NCBI RefSeq assembly: GCF_033118175.1
Contig: NC_083688.1
Span: 1,075,501-1,139,500, forward strand
Direction of reading: 5' to 3'
Source: Dama dama
Taxonomy: Eukaryota; Chordata; Mammalia; Artiodactyla; Cervidae
DNA: 64,000 nucleotides
Positions 39,950 to 49,850 of the stretch are shown here, piece after piece; position 1 is the stretch's first letter; each line of letters opens with the position of its first letter. The notes beneath the pieces are model-generated. The model saw nothing but the letters and a program-made list of their open reading frames with translations, was not told the DNA's origin and made no database searches. A program made the position numbers and the translations under genes.

Positions 39950-41560
39950 TGATGAAACTAGTCCTGCGAAGCAAACGACCTAATGTGATAGGACGGGAAT
40001 AATGGGGTGGGGGCGGGGTTGGCAGAGAAGGGTGTGTGTGGACTAGTGCTGCAGAGTCTGTCAGCTTGAAGTGGTCAGGGGGCCTCTCTGAGGGGAGGCA
40101 TCTAAGCTGAGTCTTTTTAAAAAGATGTTTTATTTTCAAGTTTTTTGGCCACACCATGTGGCAGGTGGGATGCTAGTCCCCTGGTCAGGGATCGAACCGT
40201 GCCCCTTGCACTGGGAGTTTGGAGTCTTAACCACTGGACCCCTGGGAAGTCCCCAGGCTGAGTCTTGAATGACAAGGGGACCCCTCCTCTCCCCCTGCTC
40301 AGAGCAGAGAGGAGTGTCCTAGGCTGGGGCACAGCAGATGCAAAGGCCCCGAGGCCAGAACGATCCGGCTGGTTTGCAGCAGGTGGGGGGCGGGAGCAGT
40401 GTGAGGGGCCGTGCAGGGCCCTTCAGGTCACGGATCACGGCAGGTTAGGATGGTTAATCCAGGTGCAACAGGAAGCCGTCAGCAGTTTTTCTTTAGTTAC
40501 CCGTGCATACTTTATTAATGAAATATGATCCTCAAGATTTCAGCTATTAACAGCACTGGAAATAAGTTTACCTTTTTCCAGATAATTTATTCAGAAATAA
40601 ACCGAGTGCCTGTGACATGGAAGCTCTGGAGTGGGTGCCGGGGGGTGAGGGCCTCACGCACGGATGGGAAAGGGGAAGCCTTGCCCGCAGGTGACCGTGT
40701 GCCCCCAGCCCGTCCCTGCAGCCCTCCACGGCCCGCTGGAGCCTGGTGGGCTCCGACATACCTCCGGGAGGGGCCCTCTGGTTGCAGGAAGAGAAGTGGC
40801 TTGGGGGCCGGGTGGACTCAGGCCCGGGTGAAGGGCGAGCGTGGCCGGGGTGTGAGTGGAGGCCACTCAGCTGGAGAGAAGTGGTTGCATGCAGGTTGCT
40901 TATCAGAAAAAGAGGCAGCTGGGATTGCTGGTGGATTGGTTATGGGGTGAGGGAAAGAGAGGAATCAAGAGGAGTCAAGACTTCTGCAATCTTCTTTTGA
41001 GTGTCTGGTGGGTGGTGATGTCATTAACAAAAGGTGGTTCAAAGGAGGCTGGAAGCATAGCTTTGGGGAATCCAAGAATCCAGTTGGGATCAGATGTGAG
41101 AGGCTGGCTTGAAGTCCAGGAGTGACGTGGGGGCCCCTTGGTTGGGTGTCATTAGCATATAGGTGGTGCAGGCGGGACCACGCAGGGGTCAGGGGGGTCC
41201 CGGAGGCTGGGGGGAGGTGGCTGGGCGCTCCGGGAAGGGAGAGTGGGGTGTCTGGGAAGCCTGCACGATGCCTGAGACCGCCGCAGTGCAGACCTGGTAG
41301 TCGCCACGGCTGCAGGCTGTTGAGAGTGCAGGTCAGACCAGACGGAAGCACAGAGGCAGTGTGGGCCGCTACTGTAAGAGCACCTCTGGAAGATTGAGGG
41401 GCTGGAGTCTGAAGTGGGAGAGGCTGAGGGGCCAGGAGGGGACCAAGTGTCGAGATGCTGGCCGAGTGAAGAGCAGCTGGGAAAAGATGTCCCCGGGGAG
41501 GGAAGTGGCTTGTGCTGGGGGCCAGGCCTGCTTCAGGAGGGCGCAAGACACAGCCGGGCA
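39950..41560. repeat. Ancient mammalian repeat, unnamed family, long and discontinuous copy
   Basis: 'GGGCCTCTCTGAGGGGAGGC', 'GCAAAGGCCCCGAGGCCAGA', 'GGGAAAGAGAGGAATCAAGA' and 'GTCATTAGCATATAGGTGGT' occur in the order usual for this old element. An AT-rich block at about 40490-40610 and a CHR SINE interrupt it. The boundaries are approximate. Confidence 0.45.
40116..40254 (-). repeat. CHR-type SINE, antisense, with target-site duplication
   Basis: 'CCCCTGGTCAGGGATCGAAC' to 'TTAACCACTGGACCCCTGGG'. The flanks AAGCTGAGTCTT (40104-40115) and AGGCTGAGTCTT (40255-40266) differ at one base. Confidence 0.9.
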
Positions 41561-41581
41561 GCAGCCAGGTCTGTTTTGTTC

Positions 41582-41697
41582 TTTAACTTTTTGGCTTCAC
41601 CCTGAAGCGTGTGGGATCTTAGTTCTCCCACCAGGGATCAAACCTGGTCGTGCATTAGAAGGTTCAGTCTTAACCACTGAACTGCCAAGGACGTCCT
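41582..41697 (-). repeat. CHR-type SINE, antisense
   Basis: 'GTGTGGGATCTTAGTTCTCC' to 'CCACTGAACTGCCAAGGACG'. Short TGTTCTTTA copies on both sides may be the target-site duplication. Confidence 0.87.
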
Positions 41698-41785
41698 CAG
41701 GAGCCTGTTCTTTAGGCAAACGAGAGAGGGTGGTCCCCGGTGTGATGAAGTGGGGGTGGTGGGGTGAGGCGCTGGGCCCTCGATG
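41698..41785. other. Short unassigned gap
   Basis: Nothing recognised. Confidence 0.3.
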
Positions 41786-42822
41786 GGAGTTCAGTTCAGT
41801 TGCTCAGTCCCATCCGACTCTTTGCGACCCTGTGGACTGCAGCACGCCAGGCCTCCCTGTCCATCACCAGCTCCCGGAGTTTACTCAAACTTATGTCCAT
41901 TGAGTCAGTGATGCCCTCCAACCATCTCATCCTCTGTCGTCCCCTTCTCCTCCCGCCTTCAATCTTTCCCAGCATCAGGGTCTTTTCAAATTAGTCAGTT
42001 CTTCACATCAGGTGGCCAAAGTATTGGAGTTTCAGCTTCAACATCAGTCCTTCCAATGGATATTCAGGACTGATTTCCTTTCGGATGGACTGGTTGGATC
42101 TCCTTGCAGTCCAAGGGATTCTCAAGAGTCTTCTCCAACACTACAGTTCAAAAGCATCAATTCTTCAGCACTCAGCTTCCTTTACAGTCCAACTCTCACA
42201 TCCACACATGACCACTGGAAAAACCATAGCCTTGACTAGACAGACCTTTGTTGGCAAAGTAGTGTCTCTGCTTTTTAATATGCTGTCTAGGTTGGTCATA
42301 ACTTTTCTTCCAAGGAGCAAGAATCTTTTAATTTCATGGCTGCAGTCACCATCTGCAGTGATTTTGGAGAACAAGAAAATAAAGTCAGCCACTGTTTCCA
42401 CTGTTTCCCCATCTATTTGCCATGAAGTGATGGGACTGGATGCCATGATCTTAGTTTTTTGAATGTTGAGTTTTAAGTCAGCTTTTTCACTCTCCTCTTT
42501 CACTTTCATCAAGAGGCTCTTTAGTTCTTCTTCACTTTCTGCCATAAGGGTGGTGTCATCTGCATATCTGAGGTTATTGATATTTCTCCCGGTAATCTTG
42601 ATTCCAGCTTGTGCTTCCTCCAGCCCAGCATTTCTCATGATGTACTCTGCATATAAGTTAAATAAGCAGGGTGACAATATACAGGCTTGACATACTCCTT
42701 TCACTATTTGGAACCAGTCTGTTGTTCCATGTCCAGTTCTAACTGTTGCTTCCTGACCTGCATACAGGTTTCTCTGAAGGTAGGTCAGGTGGTCTGGTAT
42801 TCCCATCTCTTTCAGGATTTAC
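41786..42822 (-). mobile_element. BovB 3' kilobase, antisense
   Basis: 'GGGAGTTCAGTTCAGTTGCT' marks the element end. It covers the same segment as the copy at 28207-29245. Confidence 0.95.
42165..42806 (-). pseudogene. BovB reverse-transcriptase fragment, catalytic YADD kept, truncated by a stop
   Basis: The 213-codon frame has a QACILSP variant of the QGCxLSP box (residues 40-46) and an intact YADD at 81-84. It ends at a stop directly after a Cys codon at 42165-42170, about 120 codons short of the element's frame end. It lacks the N-terminal domains and is inactive. Confidence 0.88.
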
Positions 42823-43664
42823 AGTTTCCTATCCCAGCTCCTTGATGGGAGCAGGGATGCTTTTAGGAAATGGGAGAAGAGGGGGTAGATTTGGATTGCA
42901 CAGAAGGAAGGCTGGAGACAGTCCCAGCGGACAGCCTCATGTTTCTCAATGAAACCTTGAGCAGAGGGTGGTGAGGTAAGGGCCACGAGAACTGTGAGGG
43001 TGAGAATGGGGAGGGTGTGGGCCCCCTGGGAGAGGTCATTCTGCAGCCGCTAGAGGAACGGGCAGAGATGCCTGGGTCCCCACGGTTGGCGGAAGCAGTG
43101 ACTGACCCCTGTTGTGTGGAGAGAAGGGAGCAGAGAGGTCGGCGGCTGGTCTGAGATGGCGCAGTGGGGCTGAGCCCCTGATCCCTGCCTCCACAGGGTC
43201 TGTGTTCTCCAGGGCACTGGGTGGCTGGGTCGCGGGACACAGGTGGCAGATGAGGGCAGTGTCTGAGCCGGTCGGGAGAGTGGTGTCCAGGCGCTCGGAG
43301 GACCCTGCGGCAGAAGCTCAGGGCCCCGTCACGCCCGCCTCCCACTTGCCTTCCCCTGAGGTCCAGTGCAAGGAACCCCCTTTCCCTGCTAGACCCTGAA
43401 CCCCGCCCCCTGGGGGGCCTGACCCCCGAGTCCTCACCGCGGGTGAGCTGTGGGTGCTGCTCCCGTGCTCACCGTTCAGGGGGAGGGGGCGAGGCCTGTG
43501 AGGTGAGGTGCCCCCCGGCAGGGCAGGCCCGCACCAGCCTCCAGGGGTGAGGGCACGCGGCCAGCGAGTCGGCTGCCTCCCCCAGGGCTGCGTGTTTGCA
43601 GAGGAGGACGCCGGAGCTCACGGGTCTGATAAGTTGCTTTCATCTGCTTGTCCTCGCGTTCCTC
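42823..43664. other. Unassigned sequence
   Basis: No repeat or exon recognised beyond the CTCF-like site listed separately. The left part may belong to the unnamed old repeat interrupted by the BovB. Confidence 0.35.
43402..43416 (-). promoter_or_regulatory. CTCF-like motif, minus orientation
   Basis: On the minus strand it reads CCCCCAGGGGGCGGG, which fits the CTCF core except at position 3 and the final base. Its orientation is convergent with the rightward sites at 1853 and 6114. Confidence 0.4.
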
Positions 43665-44120
43665 CCCGCCTGGAGCATTTGTATCGGACCCTTATTAGGA
43701 GCCGGGTGCTGGGCTCGGAGCTGGAGATGAGTGAGATACGGTGACCACGTGTCCGGGGTGGGTGTGGGGACAGGGAGGTAACTGATGCGGGGGAGGCGCC
43801 TGACTGGCAGAGGTGCTCAGGGAACTTTCCCGGGGAGGGGGCAGAGCAGGGTGCTGGTGCAGGGAGACGGAGGGGGCCCAGGTGTGTGCAGGGGCTGGGC
43901 TGTCCCGCCCTGCCTGGCAGAGGAGGTATGGCCCGGGACTCCGTCTTACTAGGAGCTCAGTGTATCTTGGCCACGGGAGCCGTTGGAGAGTTTCAGTCTG
44001 GGGAGGGACGTGCTCAGCGTGCTCAGAACTTGCTGTCCTGGGTGGAGACCGAGCCGGGAGGGACAGGAGAGGTCAGGGAGACCTGCAGAGGCTGTCACAG
44101 GTGCTCTGACTCCTGGGTTG
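43665..44120. repeat. Ancient mammalian repeat, unnamed family
   Basis: 'GACCCTTATTAGGAGCCGGG', 'GAGATGAGTGAGATACGGTG', 'GGGAACTTTCCCGGGGAGGG' and 'GGAGAGTTTCAGTCTGGGGA' follow the order seen in the 30.5 kb and 57.4 kb copies. Confidence 0.45.
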
Positions 44121-44169
44121 TTGTTCGAACTCTGCTGCCTCCTCCGTGCTTCCCAGACGCTGCTCGTTT

Positions 44170-44255
44170 CTCTTGACTCAGGAGGTTCCTGAGACTCAGA
44201 GAGGTTAAGAAACTTGCCTGAGGTCCCACAGCATGGCAGGGCACCCAGGTGGTGG
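44170..44255 (-). repeat. MIR SINE fragment, antisense
   Basis: 'GAGACTCAGAGAGGTTAAGA' and 'AACTTGCCTGAGGTCCCACA'. Confidence 0.8.
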
Positions 44256-44779
44256 TTCCTCAAGTGAAACAACCAGAGTCTCAAGGGTGGAAGCAGGTGG
44301 TGAGTAACTCCCAGAGAGGGGCTCACCGGAGCGCCCGTGGACCATCACCATCTGCAGGCCCCCCCGCCTTTAAGTGTTGCCCTTTGGGTCTCCGAGGATG
44401 GGTGACGCCCTGGGAGGCGGGGGAGGAGCTGGGTCACTGCCGGGAGCTGGGAACTTGCCTTCCCAGGAGCCGGAGCCGGTGTTTAAGCAGTTTCCTGGGG
44501 CATTGGCTTCCTCCCCAGTGACTGACTGGAAAACTCTGGGGCTGGGCCAGGTCATGTGAGGCCTGAGGGGGCGGGGGCGGTCTCTGGCGGGGGGGGCTGT
44601 ATTTTACTGATGCCAGGCAGAGGCCTCCTCCTGGGGGCAGGGAGACACAGGGAGGAGGTCCCAGGGCCCTGTCACTTGGGGCGGCTGTCTCGGCTCTTTG
44701 GAGTCTTGCTTTACCCCACCTGTGAGGCAGGGATGATACTAAACGTGCTTCCAAGGGAGTGAAAAAAATAAGCAGTGTT
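44256..44779. other. Unassigned GC-rich sequence
   Basis: Nothing recognised. Confidence 0.35.
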
Positions 44780-44970
44780 TGCTGAATGTGCTGGGCAGTA
44801 CACATTATCTTCTTTCTGTTCTTCGTGGCAATCTTTTCAGGTTTGTAGGGTTATTATCTCCATTTTACAGATGAGGCAGCTGAAGATCAGAGAGGGTAAG
44901 TAATTTGCCCAAAGTCACACAGCTCGCAAGTGACAGAACTTAAACCTTGATCTGCCCGACTCTGGAGCCT
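44780..44970 (-). repeat. MIR SINE, near full length, antisense
   Basis: 'TTATTATCTCCATTTTACAG', 'AGAGAGGGTAAGTAATTTGC' and 'CCCAAAGTCACACAGCTCGC'. Confidence 0.9.
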
Positions 44971-45152
44971 TCCCTTGAAACCCTCTGGGCCCCGTCAGAC
45001 GTCCTTGGCAAATCACCTGATAGAGTCCTGAGGGGCTTCTGCTTTCTGGCCACCCCAACTTTGGGGGCACCCCAAATCTGGTCCAACCCCTTAAGGTTTA
45101 TCACAAGGTCTCGGAGCCCCAGTGGCCCGAAGCCCCTTGCTCATCATTTCAT

Positions 45153-45355
45153 GAGCTTCCCAGGTGGCTCAGTGGTAAAGAATCTGCCTGCTAATGCAGG
45201 AGACGTGGGTTCGATCCCTGGGTCAGGAAGATCCCCTGGTTGAAGGAAATGGCAACCCACTCCAGTATTCTGGCCTGGGAAATCCCGTGGACAGAGGAGC
45301 CTGGCGGGCTACAGTCCATGGGGTCACAAAGACACGACTGAGCAACTAAACAGCA
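45153..45355 (+). repeat. Bov-tA SINE
   Basis: 'GAGCTTCCCAGGTGGCTCAG' to 'AGACACGACTGAGCAACTAA', with CATCATTTC on both flanks as a possible target-site duplication. Confidence 0.94.
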
Positions 45356-45369
45356 ACATCATTTCCCCG

Positions 45370-45384
45370 CCACTTGGGGGCAGC
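45370..45384 (+). promoter_or_regulatory. Weak CTCF-like motif beside a Bov-tA
   Basis: CCACTTGGGGGCAGC matches 14 of 15 core positions (T for A at position 6). It lies just past the SINE's flanking duplication. Confidence 0.35.
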
Positions 45385-45746
45385 ATTCCAGAGATTCTGA
45401 CCTGCTCTTTTACTGCCCAGGGCCTCAGGAAGAGCCCGGGCCTGGGGTCCTAGCCCCTGGGTTCTACTCCCACCCCTTCCTCAAACCAGCCAGGAGAGCC
45501 TGGGCAACATTTCCCCCTACCCCTACCTTCACCCTCAGCCTCAGTTTTCTTTTCTGCAAAATGGGCAGATGGAGAATCTAGGGTCTCTCAAACTACGAGT
45601 ATGAGGTTTCCGGTTTCCAGGAGTCTGCAGGAATCGGATTTTGCTACTTTTTTCCTACTTCCCATCCTCTGTCGCTTGAGGGGAAGGGGGAGATTGAGTT
45701 GAGAAAACCTCTCAGGGAGCCTTATAGTTAGAGAGCAGCTTATGGT
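45385..45746. other. Unassigned sequence
   Basis: No exon or repeat recognised, apart from a faint MIR-like 'TTTTCTGCAAAATGGGCAGA' near 45550. Confidence 0.35.
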
Positions 45747-46282
45747 GTAAGCGCTGGCGGAGCGTGGCGCCCGGGGTGAACGCTGGCGGAGCGTCGTGCC
45801 CAGGGTGAGTGCGGAGGAGGTTAGTACCTGGTGTGAGCGCCGGCGGAGCGTGGCGCCCGGGGTGAGCGCCGGTGGAGCTTAGTACCCGGGGTGAGCACCG
45901 GTGGAGCTTAGTACCCGGGGTGAGTGCCGGCGGAGCTTAGTACCCAGGGTGAGTGCCGGCGGAGCTTAGTACCTGATGTGAGCACCGGCGGAGCTTAGTA
46001 CCCAGGGTGAGTGCCGGCGGAGCTTAGTACCTGGGGTGAGCACCGGCGGAGCTTAGTACCTGGGGTGAGCACCGGCGGAGCTTAGTACCTGGGGTGAGCG
46101 CTGGCGGAGCTTAGTACCTGGTGTGAGCACTGGCGGAGCTTAGTACCTGGGGTGAGTGCCGGCGGAGCTTAGTACCCGGGGTGAGCGCCGGCGGAGCGTA
46201 GGGCCCGGGGTGAGCGCCGGCGGAGCGTAGGGCCCGGGGTGAGCGCCGGCGGAGCGTGGCGCCCGGTGTGAGTGCCGGTGGA
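45747..46282 (+). repeat. 29-bp minisatellite, about 18.5 units
   Basis: The unit begins GGTGAGCGCCGGCGGAGC and ends with one of two versions, TTAGTACCYGG or GTRGSGCCCGG. Unit length is 29 except the third, which is shortened and rearranged. The GTRGSGCCC version is found in the outer units (1, 2, 4 and 16-18), and the TTAGTACCY version in the eleven consecutive units 5-15. Because 29 is not a multiple of three, open frames through the array change register in each unit and do not encode a repeat protein. Confidence 0.95.
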
Positions 46283-47056
46283 GCCCCACGGTGGGCCCGG
46301 CCCAGAGCGGGCCGCTTTGTGTGTATCTGAATGGCAGGCTCCCTGATAACGGGGAGGAGGGTATCACTGGCTATGCTGCAGATGTGAAACTGAGGTCTAA
46401 AGAGTTTGGCCAGCTTTCCCGAGGGCCACGCCATAGTTACCTGTGTGTGAGGGCTGGACTTAAATGCCCAGGGGCAGCGCTGGGGGTCCATATGGGATGT
46501 CTTGCCTCTCAGCCAGTCATATGGAGCTTTGGGCAAAACCCGCCCTCTGGGCCCCCAGCGCGTCCGCCCACCCTGGAGCAGGGGTGATGGGGGCCCAATC
46601 TGCAAACACTCGCTGGATGAGTCACGGTGGAGACGTTGACGGGACCACGGCCGGGAGAGCAAAGCCGTGCTTAGTCCGCTGTTGGCCAGAGCTCAGCCTC
46701 ACGGGCAGCCCAGGCCTGGGGCGCAGGCCGCGGCGTTACAGAGTCCAGGGAGAGCTGGGGGACGTGGGGGCTTTGGACTGGAGGGGCCTTCCGGGATCAC
46801 CGGTCCCAGCTCCTGATTTTACATACGGGACATCCTAGTCTGGAGAAGGGCTGTGACCCGCCCCAGGTCCCACGGCCAGTAGCGGCAGACCCACGAACCG
46901 CAGGAGTGGGAAGCTGCATTCTCAGCCTAGCCTCCTGGCCGAGCTCACAGGGATGACTTTATTCCCAGCCCCTCCCCCTGCCCTCCCCACCCCCCGCCGC
47001 AGCCTCCCATCAGAATATCAAGAGCAAGAACAATGATAGTAAATGAGAGGAACCTT
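46283..47056. other. Unassigned sequence with weak antisense MIR-like segments
   Basis: Segments at about 46330-46460 and 46790-46900 have MIR-like or related old-repeat wording, but are too decayed to call individually. Confidence 0.35.
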
Positions 47057-47365
47057 TTTTTTTTTTTAAGGATTTCTGCTGCAATTTTCCTTTTTGTAAT
47101 TGGTACATAACTGCTTGGCAGTGTTGAGTTAGTTCCTGCTGTCCAATGGTGTGAATCAGCTGTGTGCACACACAGATCCCCTCCGCCCTGAGCCTCCCGC
47201 CCGCCACCCCGTCCCAGCCCCGGGCCATCCCAGGGCTCCGAGCGGAGCTCCCCGCGTGGCGCAGCAGCCTCCCGCTGGCTGGCTGTTTCACACGTGGCCG
47301 TGTGTATGTTTCCACGCCCGCCTCCCCGTTCACCGCCCCTTCCCCTTCCCTCACCGTCCGTCTCT
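47057..47365 (-). mobile_element. LINE-1 3' end, antisense, strongly GC-shifted
   Basis: The left part is clear: 'AACTGCTTGGCAGTGTTGAG' and 'TGGTGTGAATCAGCTGTGTG'. Collinear to the right are 'CAGATCCCCTCCGCCCTGAG' and 'CGAGCGGAGCTCCCCGCGTG', the counterparts of 'CATCCCCTCCCTCCCGCCCT' and 'CAAGCTGAGCTCCCCGCACT' at about 21776-21840, but far richer in G and C. Confidence 0.7.
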
Positions 47366-48167
47366 CCTCTGTGTCTTCCTGAGAGGAGCCCTATAAGCCC
47401 GTTGGGTGCCGTCCGGACCCTGGAGGTGGGCCGCAGGCTCATCCGCCCCGCCCCCTGCTCCTAGCCCTGTGACTTTGGGCAAGGCCTATAATCCTCTCGG
47501 CCTCCAACCGTCTTCATCTGTGTCATGATTTAAGCAGACTCTGAGGTCGTAGCACTTTGATTTCTACTCTGGTGCTTCGTGGTCTGACCACTGAACTTTT
47601 TTTTTTTGCGGTAAGACTCTATTAGCATATTTCAGGACACAGGTGTTCCCCCAGAACACTTGAGCAGACAGAAACACTGACGCTGCCCGTTCCCTGGGAC
47701 AGTTTGCACTCAGGCCCTGTGGACCGACTGCTGAGTCTGGGGGGACCTCCCTACTGAACTGTGATAACGAGCCCCACTCCAGTCTCCCCGGGATCCATGC
47801 CAGACTGTGTCTGCTCCTTCCATTCTCCGAAGCGCCCTCCTTCCTGGAGCGTGAGGCGCTTCATCACCGTCCATGGTGAAGACGGTAGGAGTCTCTAGTA
47901 AAGCCACGCTGTCTTCCAGGGGCTGCGGGACTGGCTGAGACGCCCAGGCTGGCAGCCGCTCACCTGGGAGCAGGCTTGGAGGAGGGGAGGCAGGCGGCCG
48001 GGCCGTGGGGGAGGCTGGGGCATGGCCCCCTGGCTGCTGGGCTGGCTCTGCCCCTCGCTCTTTGCTGACCGTGGACGAGACGCAGCCCTCCCTGGCTCAG
48101 TGCCCACATCTATATGATACGAGGCTGCGTGTGTGCTTTCTTGGTTCCCTTTAGGGCTGATGTTCTG
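47366..48167. other. Unassigned sequence
   Basis: A faint MIR-like phrase 'TGTGACTTTGGGCAAGGCCT' lies near 47469. Nothing else recognised. Confidence 0.35.
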
Positions 48168-48182
48168 AGGAGTGGGCACATT

Positions 48183-48299
48183 TGTTGTTTGTTTTTTGAC
48201 CACATGGCGTGCAGGATAGTTTCCTGACCAGGGATCGAACCTGTGTCCCCTACAGTGGAAGCACAGCTTCTTAACCACTGGACCACCAGGGAAGTCCGT
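48183..48299 (-). repeat. CHR-type SINE, antisense, with perfect 15-base duplication
   Basis: 'TTCCTGACCAGGGATCGAAC' to 'ACTGGACCACCAGGGAAGTC'. AGGAGTGGGCACATT is exact at 48168-48182 and 48300-48314. Confidence 0.94.
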
Positions 48300-48375
48300 A
48301 GGAGTGGGCACATTCAGTACCTTTTGGCCTCATGCCTTCCCTTGCCAGGTCTTGGAATCATCATCCAAGATGCCC

Positions 48376-48481
48376 TGGTTTCTGTTTTGGCCACGCCATG
48401 CGGCTTGCAGGATCTTGCTTCCTGGATCAGGGATTGAACCAGGGCCCAGAGTCCTAACCACTGGGCAACCAGGGAACTCCT
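48376..48481 (-). repeat. CHR-type SINE, antisense, second of a close pair
   Basis: 'GGCCACGCCATGCGGCTTGC' to 'GGGCAACCAGGGAACTCCTA', with AAGATG on both flanks. It is separated from the previous CHR by about 60 bases. Confidence 0.87.
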
Positions 48482-49273
48482 AAGATGTGAAGATGTGCAG
48501 ATGGGACTTTTCTCTCTCAAGAGGCTCGATGTGCGTGAAGGTGCCAGATGCAGGCAGGTGCTCTGAGCACCCTGGGGATGGGAGTAATTCTCATACGTTC
48601 ATGCCAGCTTTGCCCCGACAGCCTGCAAAGAGTGCCCATTCTTGAGCCTCACCCCAGGAGACTGCAAGCTTGTAGGTTGGGGTTGGACATTAGAGTCTAC
48701 ATTTTTAAAAGTTCCCCTCTCGTTCAGGTTGTCTGAAGTCAGTAGTTCAGGGGCCACACTTTGAAAAGGGCTGTTAAGACTCTTTGAGTCGGAAAAGGCT
48801 TAGGAGTGTGCCAACCTGCCAGGCTTGGTGATGGCTCCGTGTGACCCTGTTCTGTGTTGCCCCCTTCCTTGGGCACAGCCTTCAGTAGCCAGCTACTCTG
48901 CTTCCTACAAGCTAGCATTTCCCAGGCCTGGCCGATTATCAGAATCTCCAGGAAGCTTTTGAACAAAGTGCGAATTCTTGAGTCTCACCCTTAGTGATTC
49001 TAAACCAGCAGATCTTGGCTGGGATCAGAAGTCACCATGTTTAGAAAGCTCTCCAGGTCTTTTCCTCATTTGCTTGTCATTCTCTGATGCAGTACTCTAG
49101 GCTCGGGGAAGGCATTGAAGGCATAACTGTCAGGTCAGACGCAGTCTCGGACCTTATGTCACATGTGCTACAGCCTGGTGAAGCGGGCAGAGCGATCACA
49201 TAGGGATGTTCAGCCGGATGGGAAACGTGTCTAGAAAGTGATTGGGTCAGACTAAATACCTGGGCAAAGCTGG
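48482..49273. other. Unassigned sequence
   Basis: No confident repeat or exon. Phrases such as 'AATCTCCAGGAAGCTTTTGA' suggest an old transposon fossil I cannot name. Confidence 0.35.
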
Positions 49274-49424
49274 TTGTCGTTCAGTCGCTCAGTCGTGTCC
49301 AACTCTTTGTGATCTCGTAGACTGCAGCACGCCAGGCCTCCCTGTCCTTCACTCTCCCCCGGAGCTTACTCAAACTCATGTCCACTGAGTCGATGATGCC
49401 ATCCAACCATCTCTTCCTCTGTTT
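49274..49424 (-). mobile_element. BovB 3' end, antisense, truncated
   Basis: 'GTCGTTCAGTCGCTCAGTCG' to GATGCCATCCAACCATCTCT; about 150 bases. Confidence 0.9.
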
Positions 49425-49532
49425 GGCCTTCCTGGTAAATTCCAGATTGAAGTAGAGCCCTGAGACCAGTGGCCTTGGGTCACTACTTATGGACTCCTGT
49501 CATTTTTCATTACTTATTATTTTATCTACCTA

Positions 49533-49602
49533 ACCATCCATCCATGTATTCATCCATCCATCGATCTACTAATCCACCCGTTTCTTTATCCATCCGCCCA
49601 TC
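49533..49602 (+). repeat. (ATCC)n microsatellite, imperfect
   Basis: ATCC/ATCT units with substitutions. Confidence 0.8.
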
Positions 49603-49850
49603 ACTCTTGAATCTCTACCATGTGCCGAGGGCTGCGCTGGGATGGAAAGCATTGCCTCTGCCCTCAAGGAGCTCACAGTCTGGTGGGGGAGTCAGAAAAC
49701 AAAGCAGATGACCCCAGTCCGGAGTGTTTGTCTCTCAGAGGGGTGAGTGGCTGGCCTTCCCTGTGGGCCTCTTGGAAGAGTTCCCTGAAGTTGGCTCGTG
49801 TTAAGGTTCAGAATGTAGATGGGCGGGTCCCAGGCGGATGACACAGGGCA
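49603..49850. repeat. Ancient mammalian repeat, unnamed family
   Basis: 'CTACCATGTGCCGAGGGCTG', 'CCCTCAAGGAGCTCACAGTC' and 'GTTAAGGTTCAGAATG'. This is the same opening phrase as the copies at 9295 and 51805. Confidence 0.5.

Noticed and set aside
45747..46282. The array as a CRISPR-like or satellite repeat
   Set aside because: Units are contiguous without unique spacers, and the genome is mammalian. The array is a short minisatellite, not a centromeric satellite.
46111..46662. Minus frame with a PPALTPG-type repeat, possibly a repeat protein
   Set aside because: It is the 29-base minisatellite. The unit is not a multiple of three, so the frame shifts each unit and no stable peptide repeat is selected.
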